Of a stretch of 64,000 nucleotides of DNA, positions 51,775-60,618 are shown piece after piece. The notes beneath the pieces were generated by a model. It made no database searches, was not told the origin of the DNA, and worked only from the letters and a program-made list of their open reading frames with translations. Where the stretch lies: positions 2,915,001-2,979,000 of the forward strand of contig NZ_CP042464.1 of the NCBI RefSeq assembly GCF_015074785.1, given 5' to 3'. Origin of the DNA: Segatella copri. GTDB lineage: Bacteria > Bacteroidota > Bacteroidia > Bacteroidales > Bacteroidaceae. Made by a program: the position numbers and the translations under genes. How positions within the stretch are numbered: the first letter of the stretch is position 1; the number at the start of each line of letters is the position of its first letter.

Positions 51775-53742
51775 ATGATTCAATTGAACGACATAAAGAG
51801 CAAGTTGAAGGCAAATTCACTGTTTCTGCCTTTCTACGTCTTAGCTTTCCTCATGTTGGCATCCTGTGCCAAGATGGGACAGCCGGATGGTGGTTGGTTC
51901 GACGAAACTCCTCCTAAGGTGATTGGAGCTTCGCCAGCCGATAAGGGCGTAAATGTGAAGCAGAAGAAGGTGAATATCTATTTCGACGAATATATCAAGG
52001 TAGATAATCCTACCGAGAAAGTGGTTGTTTCGCCTCCGCAGCTCGAAGTGCCTGAAATCAAGGCTTCGGGCAAGCATATTCAGATTTCTCTGGTAGATTC
52101 GCTCAAGCCGAATACTACCTATACCATCGACTTTTCCGATGCCATCAGCGATAATAACGAGGGCAATCCGATGGGAAACTATACCTACAGTTTCTCTACC
52201 GGCGAGGTCATCGATACGATGGAGGTGTCGGGATATGTGCTCGAATCGGAGAATCTGGAGCCTATTAAGGGTATTCTGGTAGGTCTTTACGCTGATCATG
52301 CCGATTCAGCCTTCAAGACCAAGCCTATGCTGCGTGTAAGCCGTACCGACAGCCGTGGTCGCTTCGTCATAAAAGGTGTGGCTCCGGGCTCTTACCGCAT
52401 CTATGCCCTGCAGGATATGGATGGCAACTATATGTTCAGCCAGAAAAGCGAAAAACTCGCTTTTTCTCATGATATTATCGTGCCGTCAAGCAAGCCGGAT
52501 GTACGACAGGATACTACATGGATTGATTCCTTGCATATCAAGTCGATAGATCAGGTTAATTATACTCATTTCCTACCGGATAATGTAGTGCTCCGTGCCT
52601 TTACCGAACTGGTTTCCGACCGCTTCTTCCTCAAGGCAGAGCGTCAGAAGGCCAACTGTTTCTCGCTCTATTACAGTTATGGTGATTCTATCCTGCCACA
52701 GATCAAGGGCTTGAATTTTAATGAGAAAAATGCCTTTATTCTGGAAAAATCGGAGAAGAACGATACGCTTACCTATTGGCTCAAGGATACGGCGCTGGTC
52801 AACCAGGATACGCTGAATATAGAGCTTACTTACCGTATGACAGACAGTACGGGCGTGCTCCGCAACCAGACTGATACGCTCGAAATTCTTTCGAAGGAAC
52901 CTTACGAAAAGCGTATGAAGGCGCAGGCTAAGGAACTGGAGAAATGGACCAAGAAGCAGGAAAAACTGAAGAAGAAGGGTGAACCTTATGATAGCGTGAT
53001 GGCTGTAAAACCGCTTGATGTTCAGATGAGTGTCTCTTCTCAGCTCGATCCTGACAAGAATGTTATCTTCACCTTCAATACGCCGCTTGCCAAGGCCGAT
53101 ACGGCAGGCATTCATCTCTATGCCAAGCATGATACGCTATGGTATAGGGCGCCGATGGAGTTTAAGCCGCTGGGCAACCGCAAGTATATTCTGAGAGGCG
53201 AGTGGCGTCCGGACATAGAATATAGTCTGGAGGTTGATTCTGCCGCGTTCCAGGACATCTACGGACTTGTATCTAAACCTGTAAAACAAGGTTTCAAGGT
53301 CAATTCCCTGGATACTTACGGTACGCTGCTCATTAATGTAACGCACGATTTCGGCAATTATCCGCTCCTCGTTCAGCTACTCAATGCGCAGGATCAGGTG
53401 GTGAAAGAAGTGAAGGCAGTGAACGGAGTAGCCGAATTCTATTATCTCAAGCCGGAGAAGTATTACATGCGTCTGATAGTAGACCGCAACGGCAACGGCA
53501 AGTGGGATACAGGCTGCTATGATAAGGATGAACAGGCAGAAGAGGTGTATTACTATCCAGACGTGATAGAATGCAAGGCTAAATGGGATTTAACCGAGAG
53601 TTGGGATCCTACGGTCCGCGAACTCTCTCGTCAGAAGCCTGGTGCCATTACCAAGCAGAAGCCTGATAAAGAAAAGAAAGTTAAGAACCAGAATGCGCAA
53701 CGTGCCAAGAAACTTGGCATCGAGTACATTCCTAAATTATAA
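51775..53742 (+). CDS. Large lipoprotein with Ig-like (Big_5) domain
   Basis: 655 aa. A lipoprotein signal peptide ends at LMLASC (Cys 31), following a somewhat long basic N-terminus. An N-terminal Big_5/SbsA-like Ig domain spans about 43-143 (TPPKVIGASPADKGVNV, KVNIYFDEYIKV, LKPNTTYTIDFSDAI). Then comes a carboxypeptidase-regulatory-like segment (about 150-230: GYVLESENLEPIKGILVGLY, GRFVIKGVAPGSYRIYALQD) and further beta-rich regions with a Lys/Glu-rich stretch near 380-405. Exported, probably attached to the outer membrane; function unknown. The next gene begins 6 bp on. Confidence 0.85.
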   Translation: MIQLNDIKSKLKANSLFLPFYVLAFLMLASCAKMGQPDGGWFDETPPKVIGASPADKGVNVKQKKVNIYFDEYIKVDNPTEKVVVSPPQLEVPEIKASGKHIQISLVDSLKPNTTYTIDFSDAISDNNEGNPMGNYTYSFSTGEVIDTMEVSGYVLESENLEPIKGILVGLYADHADSAFKTKPMLRVSRTDSRGRFVIKGVAPGSYRIYALQDMDGNYMFSQKSEKLAFSHDIIVPSSKPDVRQDTTWIDSLHIKSIDQVNYTHFLPDNVVLRAFTELVSDRFFLKAERQKANCFSLYYSYGDSILPQIKGLNFNEKNAFILEKSEKNDTLTYWLKDTALVNQDTLNIELTYRMTDSTGVLRNQTDTLEILSKEPYEKRMKAQAKELEKWTKKQEKLKKKGEPYDSVMAVKPLDVQMSVSSQLDPDKNVIFTFNTPLAKADTAGIHLYAKHDTLWYRAPMEFKPLGNRKYILRGEWRPDIEYSLEVDSAAFQDIYGLVSKPVKQGFKVNSLDTYGTLLINVTHDFGNYPLLVQLLNAQDQVVKEVKAVNGVAEFYYLKPEKYYMRLIVDRNGNGKWDTGCYDKDEQAEEVYYYPDVIECKAKWDLTESWDPTVRELSRQKPGAITKQKPDKEKKVKNQNAQRAKKLGIEYIPKL

Positions 53743-53748
53743 AGAGTT

Positions 53749-54561
53749 ATGAAAACGATTAAATCATTCGGGATTGCATTATTGCTACTTCTGGTCAGCA
53801 CTACGGTGTCTGCCCAGTGTACCTTCCGTAATACAGCCTTCAAGTCAGGTGAGTTCCTTACTTACAATCTGTATTATAACTGGAAGTTTGTTTGGGTAAA
53901 AGCTGGTAATGCCAGTATGTCTATCGTCCAAACCACCCGTCATGGTAAGCCTGCTTATCGCGGTTCTCTTGTTACAAGAGGCAATAAGCGTGTAGATGAT
54001 ATCTTTGTGCTTCGCGACACTCTGCTCTGCTACAGCGGCACCGATTTGGCGCCTATGTATTTCCGTAAGGGAGCTCACGAGGGCAAGCGCTATACGGTAG
54101 ATGAGGTATTCTACAGCTATTCTGGCGGTAGGTGTCATCTCAAACAGCACCGTCAGCAGCATGATGGTAAGCATGTATGGAAGAATGCCACCTACGATGA
54201 TTGTGTTTTTGACATGATGAACATCTTCCTGCGTGCCCGCAGTTTCGATCCTGCCAACTGGAAGAAGGGTTATACCGTAAAATTCCCTATTGCTGATGGA
54301 AAGAACCGCACTCCAGCTCAGATAAAGTTTGATGGTAAGGTTACCATCAAGGCAGATAATGGTGTGAAGTACCGTTGCCTGCGTCTTGCCTATATGGAGT
54401 ATGAGAATCGCAAGTATAAGAGAATCGTAGATTTCTATGTAACCGATGATGAGAATCATATTCCTATCCGTTTGGATATGTTCCTCAAGTTTGGTGCTGC
54501 CAAGGCATTCCTCGTAGGAATGAAGGGTGTGAGAAATCCGGTTTCTTCAATCGTGAAATAA
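53749..54561 (+). CDS. DUF3108 exported protein
   Basis: 270 aa with a signal peptide (about 1-22, cleavage after VSA). The domain reads FKSGEFLTYNLYYNWKFVWV, KAGNASMSIVQT and RKYKRIVDFYVTDDENHIPI, which fit DUF3108, a periplasmic beta-rich family. Function unknown. Placed directly after the Ig-domain lipoprotein, so the two may act together at the envelope. Confidence 0.85.
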   Translation: MKTIKSFGIALLLLLVSTTVSAQCTFRNTAFKSGEFLTYNLYYNWKFVWVKAGNASMSIVQTTRHGKPAYRGSLVTRGNKRVDDIFVLRDTLLCYSGTDLAPMYFRKGAHEGKRYTVDEVFYSYSGGRCHLKQHRQQHDGKHVWKNATYDDCVFDMMNIFLRARSFDPANWKKGYTVKFPIADGKNRTPAQIKFDGKVTIKADNGVKYRCLRLAYMEYENRKYKRIVDFYVTDDENHIPIRLDMFLKFGAAKAFLVGMKGVRNPVSSIVK

Positions 54562-54566
54562 GATAA

Positions 54567-54605
54567 AACAAAGCTCTCGGTGCATGATGCATCGGGAGCT
54601 TTGTT
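54567..54605 (+). terminator. Bidirectional terminator between convergent genes
   Basis: AACAAAGCTC (54567-54576) pairs with GAGCTTTGTT (54596-54605); inner arms TGCA/TGCA extend it. It separates the plus-strand DUF3108 gene from the minus-strand histidine kinase. Confidence 0.8.
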
Positions 54606-54628
54606 ATTAATATGGCTGTGCAAGCTGA

Positions 54629-55585
54629 TTATTTCGGCAGCGATATGGTGAACTCCGACCATTTGTCTTTTTCGCTCTTTACGCTTACTTTGCCGCCATG
54701 GGCATTGATTACCTGCAGCACGTAGTTCAGGCCGATACCGAAGCCGCCACGGGTCTTCCGGGCGTCTCTTTCGTGCTCAGCAGCACGCTCAAAGCGGTTG
54801 AAGATTGTTTTCATCTCACTTCTGGCTATGCCGATACCCTCATCGTATATCTTGATATATACATTTCTGTCATTCTCGGAGGTGGAAATCTGAATGTTGA
54901 TTTCTTCCTTCGAGTATTTGGTGGCGTTATCTACTATATTGCTGATAGCCTCCTTCAGATATTCCTCATCTGCCAGTGCCGAAGTGGCTCCGAATAGGGT
55001 TGTGATATGAATCGGTTTCGCCGATTTCGCCTTGTATTTATCCACCACATCCTCTATCATCGCCTCCAGATTTATTTCAGCCTTCTGGATACTCAGTTTA
55101 CCATGTTCCAGTTTTGAGATGGTAAGCAGGCGGTTGATGAGAGCAAGCAGATGCTGTGCCTCGTCTTCTACGATACAGAAATATTTCTCCTTCATTTCCG
55201 GCTTCTTCTCCAGTACGCCGCTGTGCAGATATTTGGTTCCCATGATGATAGAGGTGAGCGGCGACTTCATGTCGTGAACCATCGCATAGGAGAAGTCCTC
55301 GCGCAGCAGTCGAACCCTTTCCTGCTCATCGATATAGTTGATTTGGTCGATAAGGCTCAGAATAATGACCACCATGGTGAGTAGAGAAGTGAGCAGGGTG
55401 ATGCGACTCTGGTAGAGTGCCGAGAAAAAGGCATGCGCCCTCACATCGGCTGCCAGACTCCATGGATTATCGTAGCCCATCTGGTGAACGCTCATTTGGA
55501 ATGAGTTGTATATCCAGAAAAGTTGCATGCATAGTACGGCTACCAGTGCCATCGTACCGAGCATTTTGGTTCTATTTGCCTTCAT
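54629..55585 (-). CDS. Sensor histidine kinase
   Basis: 318 aa. TM1 at about 9-27, a short periplasmic loop, TM2 at about 62-80. HisKA domain with phospho-acceptor His 104 (AMVHDMKSPLTSI); HATPase with N-box ISNIVDNATKYS near 214-225, G1 DEGIGI near 248-253 and G2 GGFGIGLNYVLQ. The sensing part is very small (~35 residues), so the signal may come from a partner such as the membrane protein encoded just upstream. Pairs with the response regulator at 56500-57207. Confidence 0.93.
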   Translation of the reverse strand: MKANRTKMLGTMALVAVLCMQLFWIYNSFQMSVHQMGYDNPWSLAADVRAHAFFSALYQSRITLLTSLLTMVVIILSLIDQINYIDEQERVRLLREDFSYAMVHDMKSPLTSIIMGTKYLHSGVLEKKPEMKEKYFCIVEDEAQHLLALINRLLTISKLEHGKLSIQKAEINLEAMIEDVVDKYKAKSAKPIHITTLFGATSALADEEYLKEAISNIVDNATKYSKEEINIQISTSENDRNVYIKIYDEGIGIARSEMKTIFNRFERAAEHERDARKTRGGFGIGLNYVLQVINAHGGKVSVKSEKDKWSEFTISLPK

Positions 55586-55597
55586 AATCAGGTGGTT

Positions 55598-56410
55598 TTA
55601 GTATTCTTTTATTTCCTCATCCTCTTGTATCAGCAATGGTTCTATATTCTTCTTGAGAAGATAGAATCCATAGCCCATCATGCCCAGTCCCAGGATGCAT
55701 ACTAGGATGGTAACCCAGTTGCTGCCCAGGTTGAACGGAACCATATTGGATATGAGATAAACCGCAAATATAACGATGGAACTTCGGGTTTTGCAGTAAA
55801 GCCAGAAACCGTATAAGGTGCATGGGAGGGCTGCCAGGACGTAAAATATCCAGAGTGCCATTCCCTCGCCCGAACCTGCTGTCAGCGTAGTTGGCATAAT
55901 CATGAGCAAATATACAAGCAGAACGATCCATTTCTTCTTTCCGCTTTTCAGAAGTTCTTCCAGAATGGCACCATAGAAAACGTAGGCTGAGATAAATGTG
56001 CTTACCAGCATCAGTGGGAGAATCTGGAAAAAGCCGAACTGGCTCATTTCTTTAGGTATAAAATGAATGCCTAAGTAGCTCATCAGGGCATAATAGGCGA
56101 TGATAAAGCCCAGCATCGGCATAGAGCCGTAGAGCATGAGTTGCCATTTGCTCTCTGGCTTTACCTTGCCAAGCGTAAAACTCGAAAACTTGCCTTTATG
56201 AAAGGTAAACCAGATGATGAGTGTAGCTATCAGGGTGAAAGCTATGATGAAAGGAAACGTTTCTGTTGTAGTCATATCTCCCTTGCTGTTGCCTGGCATG
56301 TGATCACTACCTATATAGGCATAATACAGGCCAAAGCAGAAACCGCTTATCAGGATAGTGATGAAAAATTCAGCTATCAGGAGAAAGAAGTATAGTATCG
56401 CTTTTAACAT
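55598..56410 (-). CDS. Membrane protein between kinase and regulator (degenerate CPBP-like)
   Basis: 270 aa, seven to eight TM segments. The sequence FYGAILEELLKSGKK near 146-160 resembles the EExxxR motif of CPBP (CAAX/bacteriocin-processing) membrane proteases, but the Arg is absent and later His/Asn motifs are not obvious. It may be an inactive relative or unrelated. Located inside the two-component operon, 12 bp before the kinase. Confidence 0.55.
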   Translation of the reverse strand: MLKAILYFFLLIAEFFITILISGFCFGLYYAYIGSDHMPGNSKGDMTTTETFPFIIAFTLIATLIIWFTFHKGKFSSFTLGKVKPESKWQLMLYGSMPMLGFIIAYYALMSYLGIHFIPKEMSQFGFFQILPLMLVSTFISAYVFYGAILEELLKSGKKKWIVLLVYLLMIMPTTLTAGSGEGMALWIFYVLAALPCTLYGFWLYCKTRSSIVIFAVYLISNMVPFNLGSNWVTILVCILGLGMMGYGFYLLKKNIEPLLIQEDEEIKEY

Positions 56411-56499
56411 ATATGTTTGTCTTTAATAATCTGTTTTCTTTTCTATCATTCCGTATAGAGATGATTCGTTTTACTGATTTTCTGAGGCTTGAGATGCGT

Positions 56500-57207
56500 T
56501 TATTCTGCGATGAGTTTGAATCCCACACCTCTGATGGTTTTCAGTTCTACGCCCGGTTCGTCTTCCAGCGCTGTGCGGATTTTCTTGATGAATACATCCA
56601 AACTTCTGGAAGCAAAATAGTCTTTGTCTTCCACTCCCCAGAACCGGCTCAATACGGCTTCGCGGCGCACCACCTCGTTTTTGTTTACTGCCAGCAGTTC
56701 CAGAATCTTTGCCTCTCGTGCGGTGAGCATTTTCTGTTTACCATCCTGCGTATCTTTCAGAGTAGCATGGTCGGCATCTAGAATGTATTTACCCAGTTTT
56801 ATCTGGTTGCTGGCGTTTTCGCTGCGAGCTCCGGCTTTCAGTTGGAGCAGGCTATGTATATGAGCATCAAGCTCTTCCGGAATAAACGGTTTCTTCACAT
56901 AGTTGTTGGCCCCGGCGGCATAACCTGCCTTCAGGTCTTTCGGCGAGGTGAGTCCGGTGGTAAACAGAATTATGGTTTTTCCGTCAACCTCGCGTATTTT
57001 CTTTACCATTTCTATTCCGTCCATGATGGGCATGTCGATATCAGATACGATAACATCGGGCTGAAAGTCTTGCCACACCTTCAGTCCTTCTTTGCCGTTT
57101 ACGGCGGTTTTCACCTCATATCCTCCGATGATATCTTCGAAGCAACTTTTCTCCATATAGGCGAGGTTTTCATCATCCTCTACCAGGAGCAGTTTAGTAT
57201 TTGCCAT
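56500..57207 (-). CDS. OmpR-family response regulator
   Basis: 235 aa. Receiver with acidic pocket LLLVEDDEN, phospho-acceptor Asp 56 (VIVSDIDMPIMDG), Thr 83 and Lys 106 (YVKKPF). A winged-helix DNA-binding domain follows at about 135-232 (LTAREAKILELLAVNKNEVV, RSLDVFIKKIRTALED, IRGVGFKLI). First gene of the operon, with the membrane protein and kinase downstream. Resembles RprY-type regulators in layout only. Confidence 0.94.
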   Translation of the reverse strand: MANTKLLLVEDDENLAYMEKSCFEDIIGGYEVKTAVNGKEGLKVWQDFQPDVIVSDIDMPIMDGIEMVKKIREVDGKTIILFTTGLTSPKDLKAGYAAGANNYVKKPFIPEELDAHIHSLLQLKAGARSENASNQIKLGKYILDADHATLKDTQDGKQKMLTAREAKILELLAVNKNEVVRREAVLSRFWGVEDKDYFASRSLDVFIKKIRTALEDEPGVELKTIRGVGFKLIAE

Positions 57208-57237
57208 AATCTTTTCTGTTTTTGATGATTACAGTTG

Positions 57238-57245
57238 CAAAGATA
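57238..57245 (-). promoter_or_regulatory. -7 promoter box of the two-component operon
   Basis: Minus-strand TATCTTTG 30 nt before the regulator start; the -33 region (TTTC about 20 nt upstream) is imperfect. Confidence 0.6.
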
Positions 57246-57365
57246 CATTTTTTTTGTGAAAGAGCCATATAAAGAGGTGGAGATTAACTTAAAGATAACA
57301 TTCATTCCTGAACTTTTGAAGGCACTATGGATTAGGAATGGGGAGTGATTAGGGGCGGGTATAAA

Positions 57366-57470
57366 TTAGGCACGGATTACGCGGATTACACGGATTTATG
57401 GCGCAACTGCTAATAAACCATATCATAATCTCTAATAAAGAGTCGTGTAATCTGTGTAATCCGTGCCTAA
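57366..57470. repeat. 27-bp inverted repeat (CACGGATTAC type) downstream of ispG
   Basis: Left arm TTAGGCACGGATTACGCGG... (57366-57392) and right arm ...GTGTAATCCGTGCCTAA (57444-57470) match at 25 of 27 positions with 51 bp between. It contains the tandem word CGGATTAC. It begins 5 bp after the ispG stop and may terminate that transcript, though there is no T-run. Confidence 0.8.
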
Positions 57471-57474
57471 ATCA

Positions 57475-59343
57475 TTATTGCTTGTCCGAGTCGATGAGGG
57501 CGAGTAGATGCTCTACTGCCACCTCCTGCGGAATATTCTTTTCTACGCAAACCTGCTTGCGGTAGAGGCTTACTCGGTTAGGACCGGCACCTACGTAGCC
57601 GTAATCGGCATCCGCCATTTCGCCTGGACCATTCACGATACAGCCCATGATACCTATCTTCAGACCCTTGAGATGCTTGGTTGCCTCCTTGATCTTGGCG
57701 ATGGTTTCACGAAGGTCGTAGAGGGTTCTGCCGCATCCCGGACAACTGATATACTCGGTCTTGCTGGTGCGCAGACGGGCTGCCTGAAGTATTCCGAAAG
57801 CGGTTTCATCTATTGTCTGGGCAGGGATGTCTCCATTGTTCATCAGCCAGATACCATCGGTCAGACCATCAATCATCAAGGCTCCCATATCAGCAGCAGC
57901 CTCCAGCTGGAAGTCGCTCTTCTCCTCCTTGCCGTGCTGGTACATCTCGGCGAAAACCACAGGGTTCTTCAAGCCGGCATTCATCATCTCGTGAACCAAT
58001 GCACGCTGGTCGCCCAGGCGGTTCTGATGATTGCTTACGCAGATAACCACCACCTCTGGATGAGCCTTCAGACAGGCGATATATTCCTCGGCAGGAGTTC
58101 CAAACTGCAGGGTGAGGAACTTCACGTCTGCCTTGATGCTGGCGATGAGCGGCATTGCCATGGCAGGGAAGATAGGGTAGAGCTTGGCACCAGTCGTCTC
58201 TGGCTTGCTGTTCAGCGTCTCGTAAACGTTGTAATCTACGATGTAGCTCTGGTCAGCCACAAACTGCTTAGGCATCTTGCCGCCGATGTAGATATAGTCT
58301 GGCGTAGCATCCTTGTTCTCACAAGCGGTGCTCTCGCCGTTGATTCGGTTGCTGATAACCACCGGAACGTTGCTGCCGCCGATATTGTCTACAGCCACGG
58401 TTTCGCGGCGGGTAGGGCGCAGCCAGTTGAATGAAGGACAAGCTGTGGCAGGAATCATCAGATGCCCCTTCTTCTTGCCGATGTAATCTACCAGATGGCG
58501 TGCCACAGGAATCTCTGCAGCCGGTTCCTCGCTCAGGCTTACACGAACGGTATCGCCGATGCCATCAGCCAGGAGGGCACCGATACCTACGGCACTCTTG
58601 ATTCTGCCATCCTCGCCTTCGCCGGCTTCGGTTACGCCGAGGTGGAGTGGGTAGTTCATGCCTTCCTTCTCCATTTCTTCTACCAGGAGGCGCATGGAGC
58701 GAACCATCACAACGGTGTTGGATGACTTGATGCTGATAACCACATCGTGGAAATTCTCCTTCTTGCAGATGCGCAGGAACTCGAGACAGCTCTCTACGAT
58801 GCCCTCTGGCGTATCGCCGTAGCGGTTACGGATGCGGTCGGAGAGTGAACCATGATTCACACCGATGCGGATGGCAGTATGATGCTCCTTGCAGATGTTG
58901 AGGAAAGGTACAAAGCGATCCTCAATCTTCTGAAGTTCGTGGGCATACTCCTCGTCGGTATATTCCTGCTTGATGAACTTGCGGGCAGGATCCACGTAGT
59001 TGCCAGGATTGACGCGCACTTTCTCACAATAGAGAGCAGCCACATCGGCAACGTTAGGATTGAAATGAACATCGGCTACGAGCGGAGTCTGATAGCCGTC
59101 GGCACGGATGCCGGCATTGATGTTTTTCATGTTCTCTGCCTCGCGGGAACCCTGAGTGGTGAAGCGCACCAGTTCGCCACCAGCCTTGATAATCTCCTCA
59201 GCCTGTCGCACGCAAGCCTCGGTATCATTGGTGTTGGTGGTGGTCATCGACTGAATGCGGATAGGATTATCGCCACCCAGGTCGATGGCTCCGATATGTG
59301 CCACAGAAGAGGCACGGCGGGTATAATTGAATAAATCTACCAT
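57475..59343 (-). CDS. ispG: 4-hydroxy-3-methylbut-2-enyl-diphosphate synthase
   Basis: 622 aa from the ATG at 59343 (MVDLFNYTRRASSV); a 13-codon upstream extension from 59382 looks non-coding. [4Fe-4S] enzyme of the MEP isoprenoid pathway (MEcPP to HMBPP). Motifs: IRIQSMTTTNTNDT, PLVADVHFNP, IRIGVNHGSLSDR and LHLGVTEAGEGEDGRIKSA. The cluster Cys are in CPGCGRTLYDL and in MGCIVNGPGE near the end. The enzyme is much longer than the ~370-aa E. coli form because of the central insertion (about 270-510) seen in Bacteroidetes and plants. Last gene of the rpoN-purE run. Confidence 0.96.
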   Translation of the reverse strand: MVDLFNYTRRASSVAHIGAIDLGGDNPIRIQSMTTTNTNDTEACVRQAEEIIKAGGELVRFTTQGSREAENMKNINAGIRADGYQTPLVADVHFNPNVADVAALYCEKVRVNPGNYVDPARKFIKQEYTDEEYAHELQKIEDRFVPFLNICKEHHTAIRIGVNHGSLSDRIRNRYGDTPEGIVESCLEFLRICKKENFHDVVISIKSSNTVVMVRSMRLLVEEMEKEGMNYPLHLGVTEAGEGEDGRIKSAVGIGALLADGIGDTVRVSLSEEPAAEIPVARHLVDYIGKKKGHLMIPATACPSFNWLRPTRRETVAVDNIGGSNVPVVISNRINGESTACENKDATPDYIYIGGKMPKQFVADQSYIVDYNVYETLNSKPETTGAKLYPIFPAMAMPLIASIKADVKFLTLQFGTPAEEYIACLKAHPEVVVICVSNHQNRLGDQRALVHEMMNAGLKNPVVFAEMYQHGKEEKSDFQLEAAADMGALMIDGLTDGIWLMNNGDIPAQTIDETAFGILQAARLRTSKTEYISCPGCGRTLYDLRETIAKIKEATKHLKGLKIGIMGCIVNGPGEMADADYGYVGAGPNRVSLYRKQVCVEKNIPQEVAVEHLLALIDSDKQ

Positions 59344-59395
59344 AATATATAAGATAAGATATGCCCCAAAAGAATGGGGCATATCACATATTAGA

Positions 59396-59902
59396 TTAAT
59401 TACACTTGAAGTCGTATTTCACCTCAGCCAGGTCCTTGTTGGCCTTCTCGATCTTGGCACCGAGACCCGCCTTCCAAGCCTCTACCTTCTGAGCCACTTC
59501 CTCGTCGGCAAGGGCAATCATTTCAGCAGCGAGGATGGCAGCGTTCTGAGCCGCATTCACACCAACAGTAGCCACAGGAATGCCAGGAGGCATCTGGATG
59601 ATGCTGAGCATGGCATCAAGACCATCGAGCATACCCTTGATAGGCACGCCGATTACTGGCAGAGGAGTAGATGCTGCGATAACACCAGGAAGGGCGGCAG
59701 CCATACCGGCAGCGGCGATGATAACCTTCACGCCACGCTCCTTGGCTCCCTTGGCGAATGACTCTACTGCATCTGGAGTGCGGTGAGCAGAGAGGGCATT
59801 AACCTCGAAAGGAATCTGGTTGTCGTTCAACCACTTACATGCTTTTTCCATAACAGGCAGATCGCTTGTACTGCCCATAATAATGCTTACTAATGGTTTC
59901 AT
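59396..59902 (-). CDS. purE: N5-carboxyaminoimidazole ribonucleotide mutase
   Basis: 168 aa, purine biosynthesis (N5-CAIR to CAIR). The class I motif SIIMGSTSDLPVMEKA is at 6-21; NALSAHRTPDA and AAAGMAAALPGVIAA follow with the catalytic Ser and His. Normal length. No purK nearby. 52 bp before ispG and 25 bp after the PAP2-like gene. Confidence 0.96.
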   Translation of the reverse strand: MKPLVSIIMGSTSDLPVMEKACKWLNDNQIPFEVNALSAHRTPDAVESFAKGAKERGVKVIIAAAGMAAALPGVIAASTPLPVIGVPIKGMLDGLDAMLSIIQMPPGIPVATVGVNAAQNAAILAAEMIALADEEVAQKVEAWKAGLGAKIEKANKDLAEVKYDFKCN

Positions 59903-59927
59903 TTCTTCTTATATTTTATTATAAACT

Positions 59928-60536
59928 TTATATTACCAAAATAGCACAGGCGGTGCCTATCAGAAATCCTGCAACTACCTGTGACAGCGTATGTTGTCGG
60001 AGTATCATGCGGGCACTTCCTACTGCGCCTGCCATCATCAGCACAAGGCAGAGCCACCACAGCGGATTGAAATTGAAGGCTACAGAATAAGACACCAGAG
60101 CTCCTGCCACACCTCCGATGGCTGCCGTATGGGTGCTGATCTTCCACCATACATTGATGAAGGCGCAAATCATCTGTATCGCCAGCGCTACCACTACGAT
60201 GATACTGATGACGCGAGGCGTATTGCGGTATTCCATCCAGAAAAAACAGCCGAAGTAACATACGATAGAGAGGATGTAAGGCACAATACGACGCTCCTTC
60301 TTGCCCAGCTCACGCGAGGTCCAGCCTTGAACCATGCGGTAGAGGTGGATGAGTAGCGATGGAGCTACGACGGTCAGGAGGTAGACCATGCCCAGCATCA
60401 CCAGTTTGTATCCTATCGGTAACAGCGACATATAACTGAAGATGAACAGAGCAATCAGTCCTACCATCGGCAGATAGAAGGGCGTGAAGATCATGCTCAT
60501 GATGCGTGCTGTCAATATGATATTCTTCTCTTTCAT
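59928..60536 (-). CDS. PAP2-like membrane phosphatase family protein
   Basis: 202 aa from the ATG at 60536 (MKEKNIILTARIMSM); the frame is open to 60572. Five to six TM segments. The C-terminal RMILRQHTLSQVVAGFLIG resembles the SRxxxxxHxxxD motif of PAP2 enzymes, but the earlier KxxxxxxRP motif is not evident, so activity is uncertain. Could act on undecaprenyl pyrophosphate or phosphatidate. It lies between rpoN and purE. Confidence 0.72.
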   Translation of the reverse strand: MKEKNIILTARIMSMIFTPFYLPMVGLIALFIFSYMSLLPIGYKLVMLGMVYLLTVVAPSLLIHLYRMVQGWTSRELGKKERRIVPYILSIVCYFGCFFWMEYRNTPRVISIIVVVALAIQMICAFINVWWKISTHTAAIGGVAGALVSYSVAFNFNPLWWLCLVLMMAGAVGSARMILRQHTLSQVVAGFLIGTACAILVI

Positions 60537-60618
60537 AACACTAATAACGTATATATTCTTTTTATCTCTCAAATATTTTGTGGTGGGCCCCGGTTTCTTC
60601 CTGACTCATACCACTATC

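Noticed and set aside
57508..58434. Open frame of 308 aa on the plus strand opposite ispG
   Set aside because: Antisense shadow of a conserved enzyme; no promoter and no domain.
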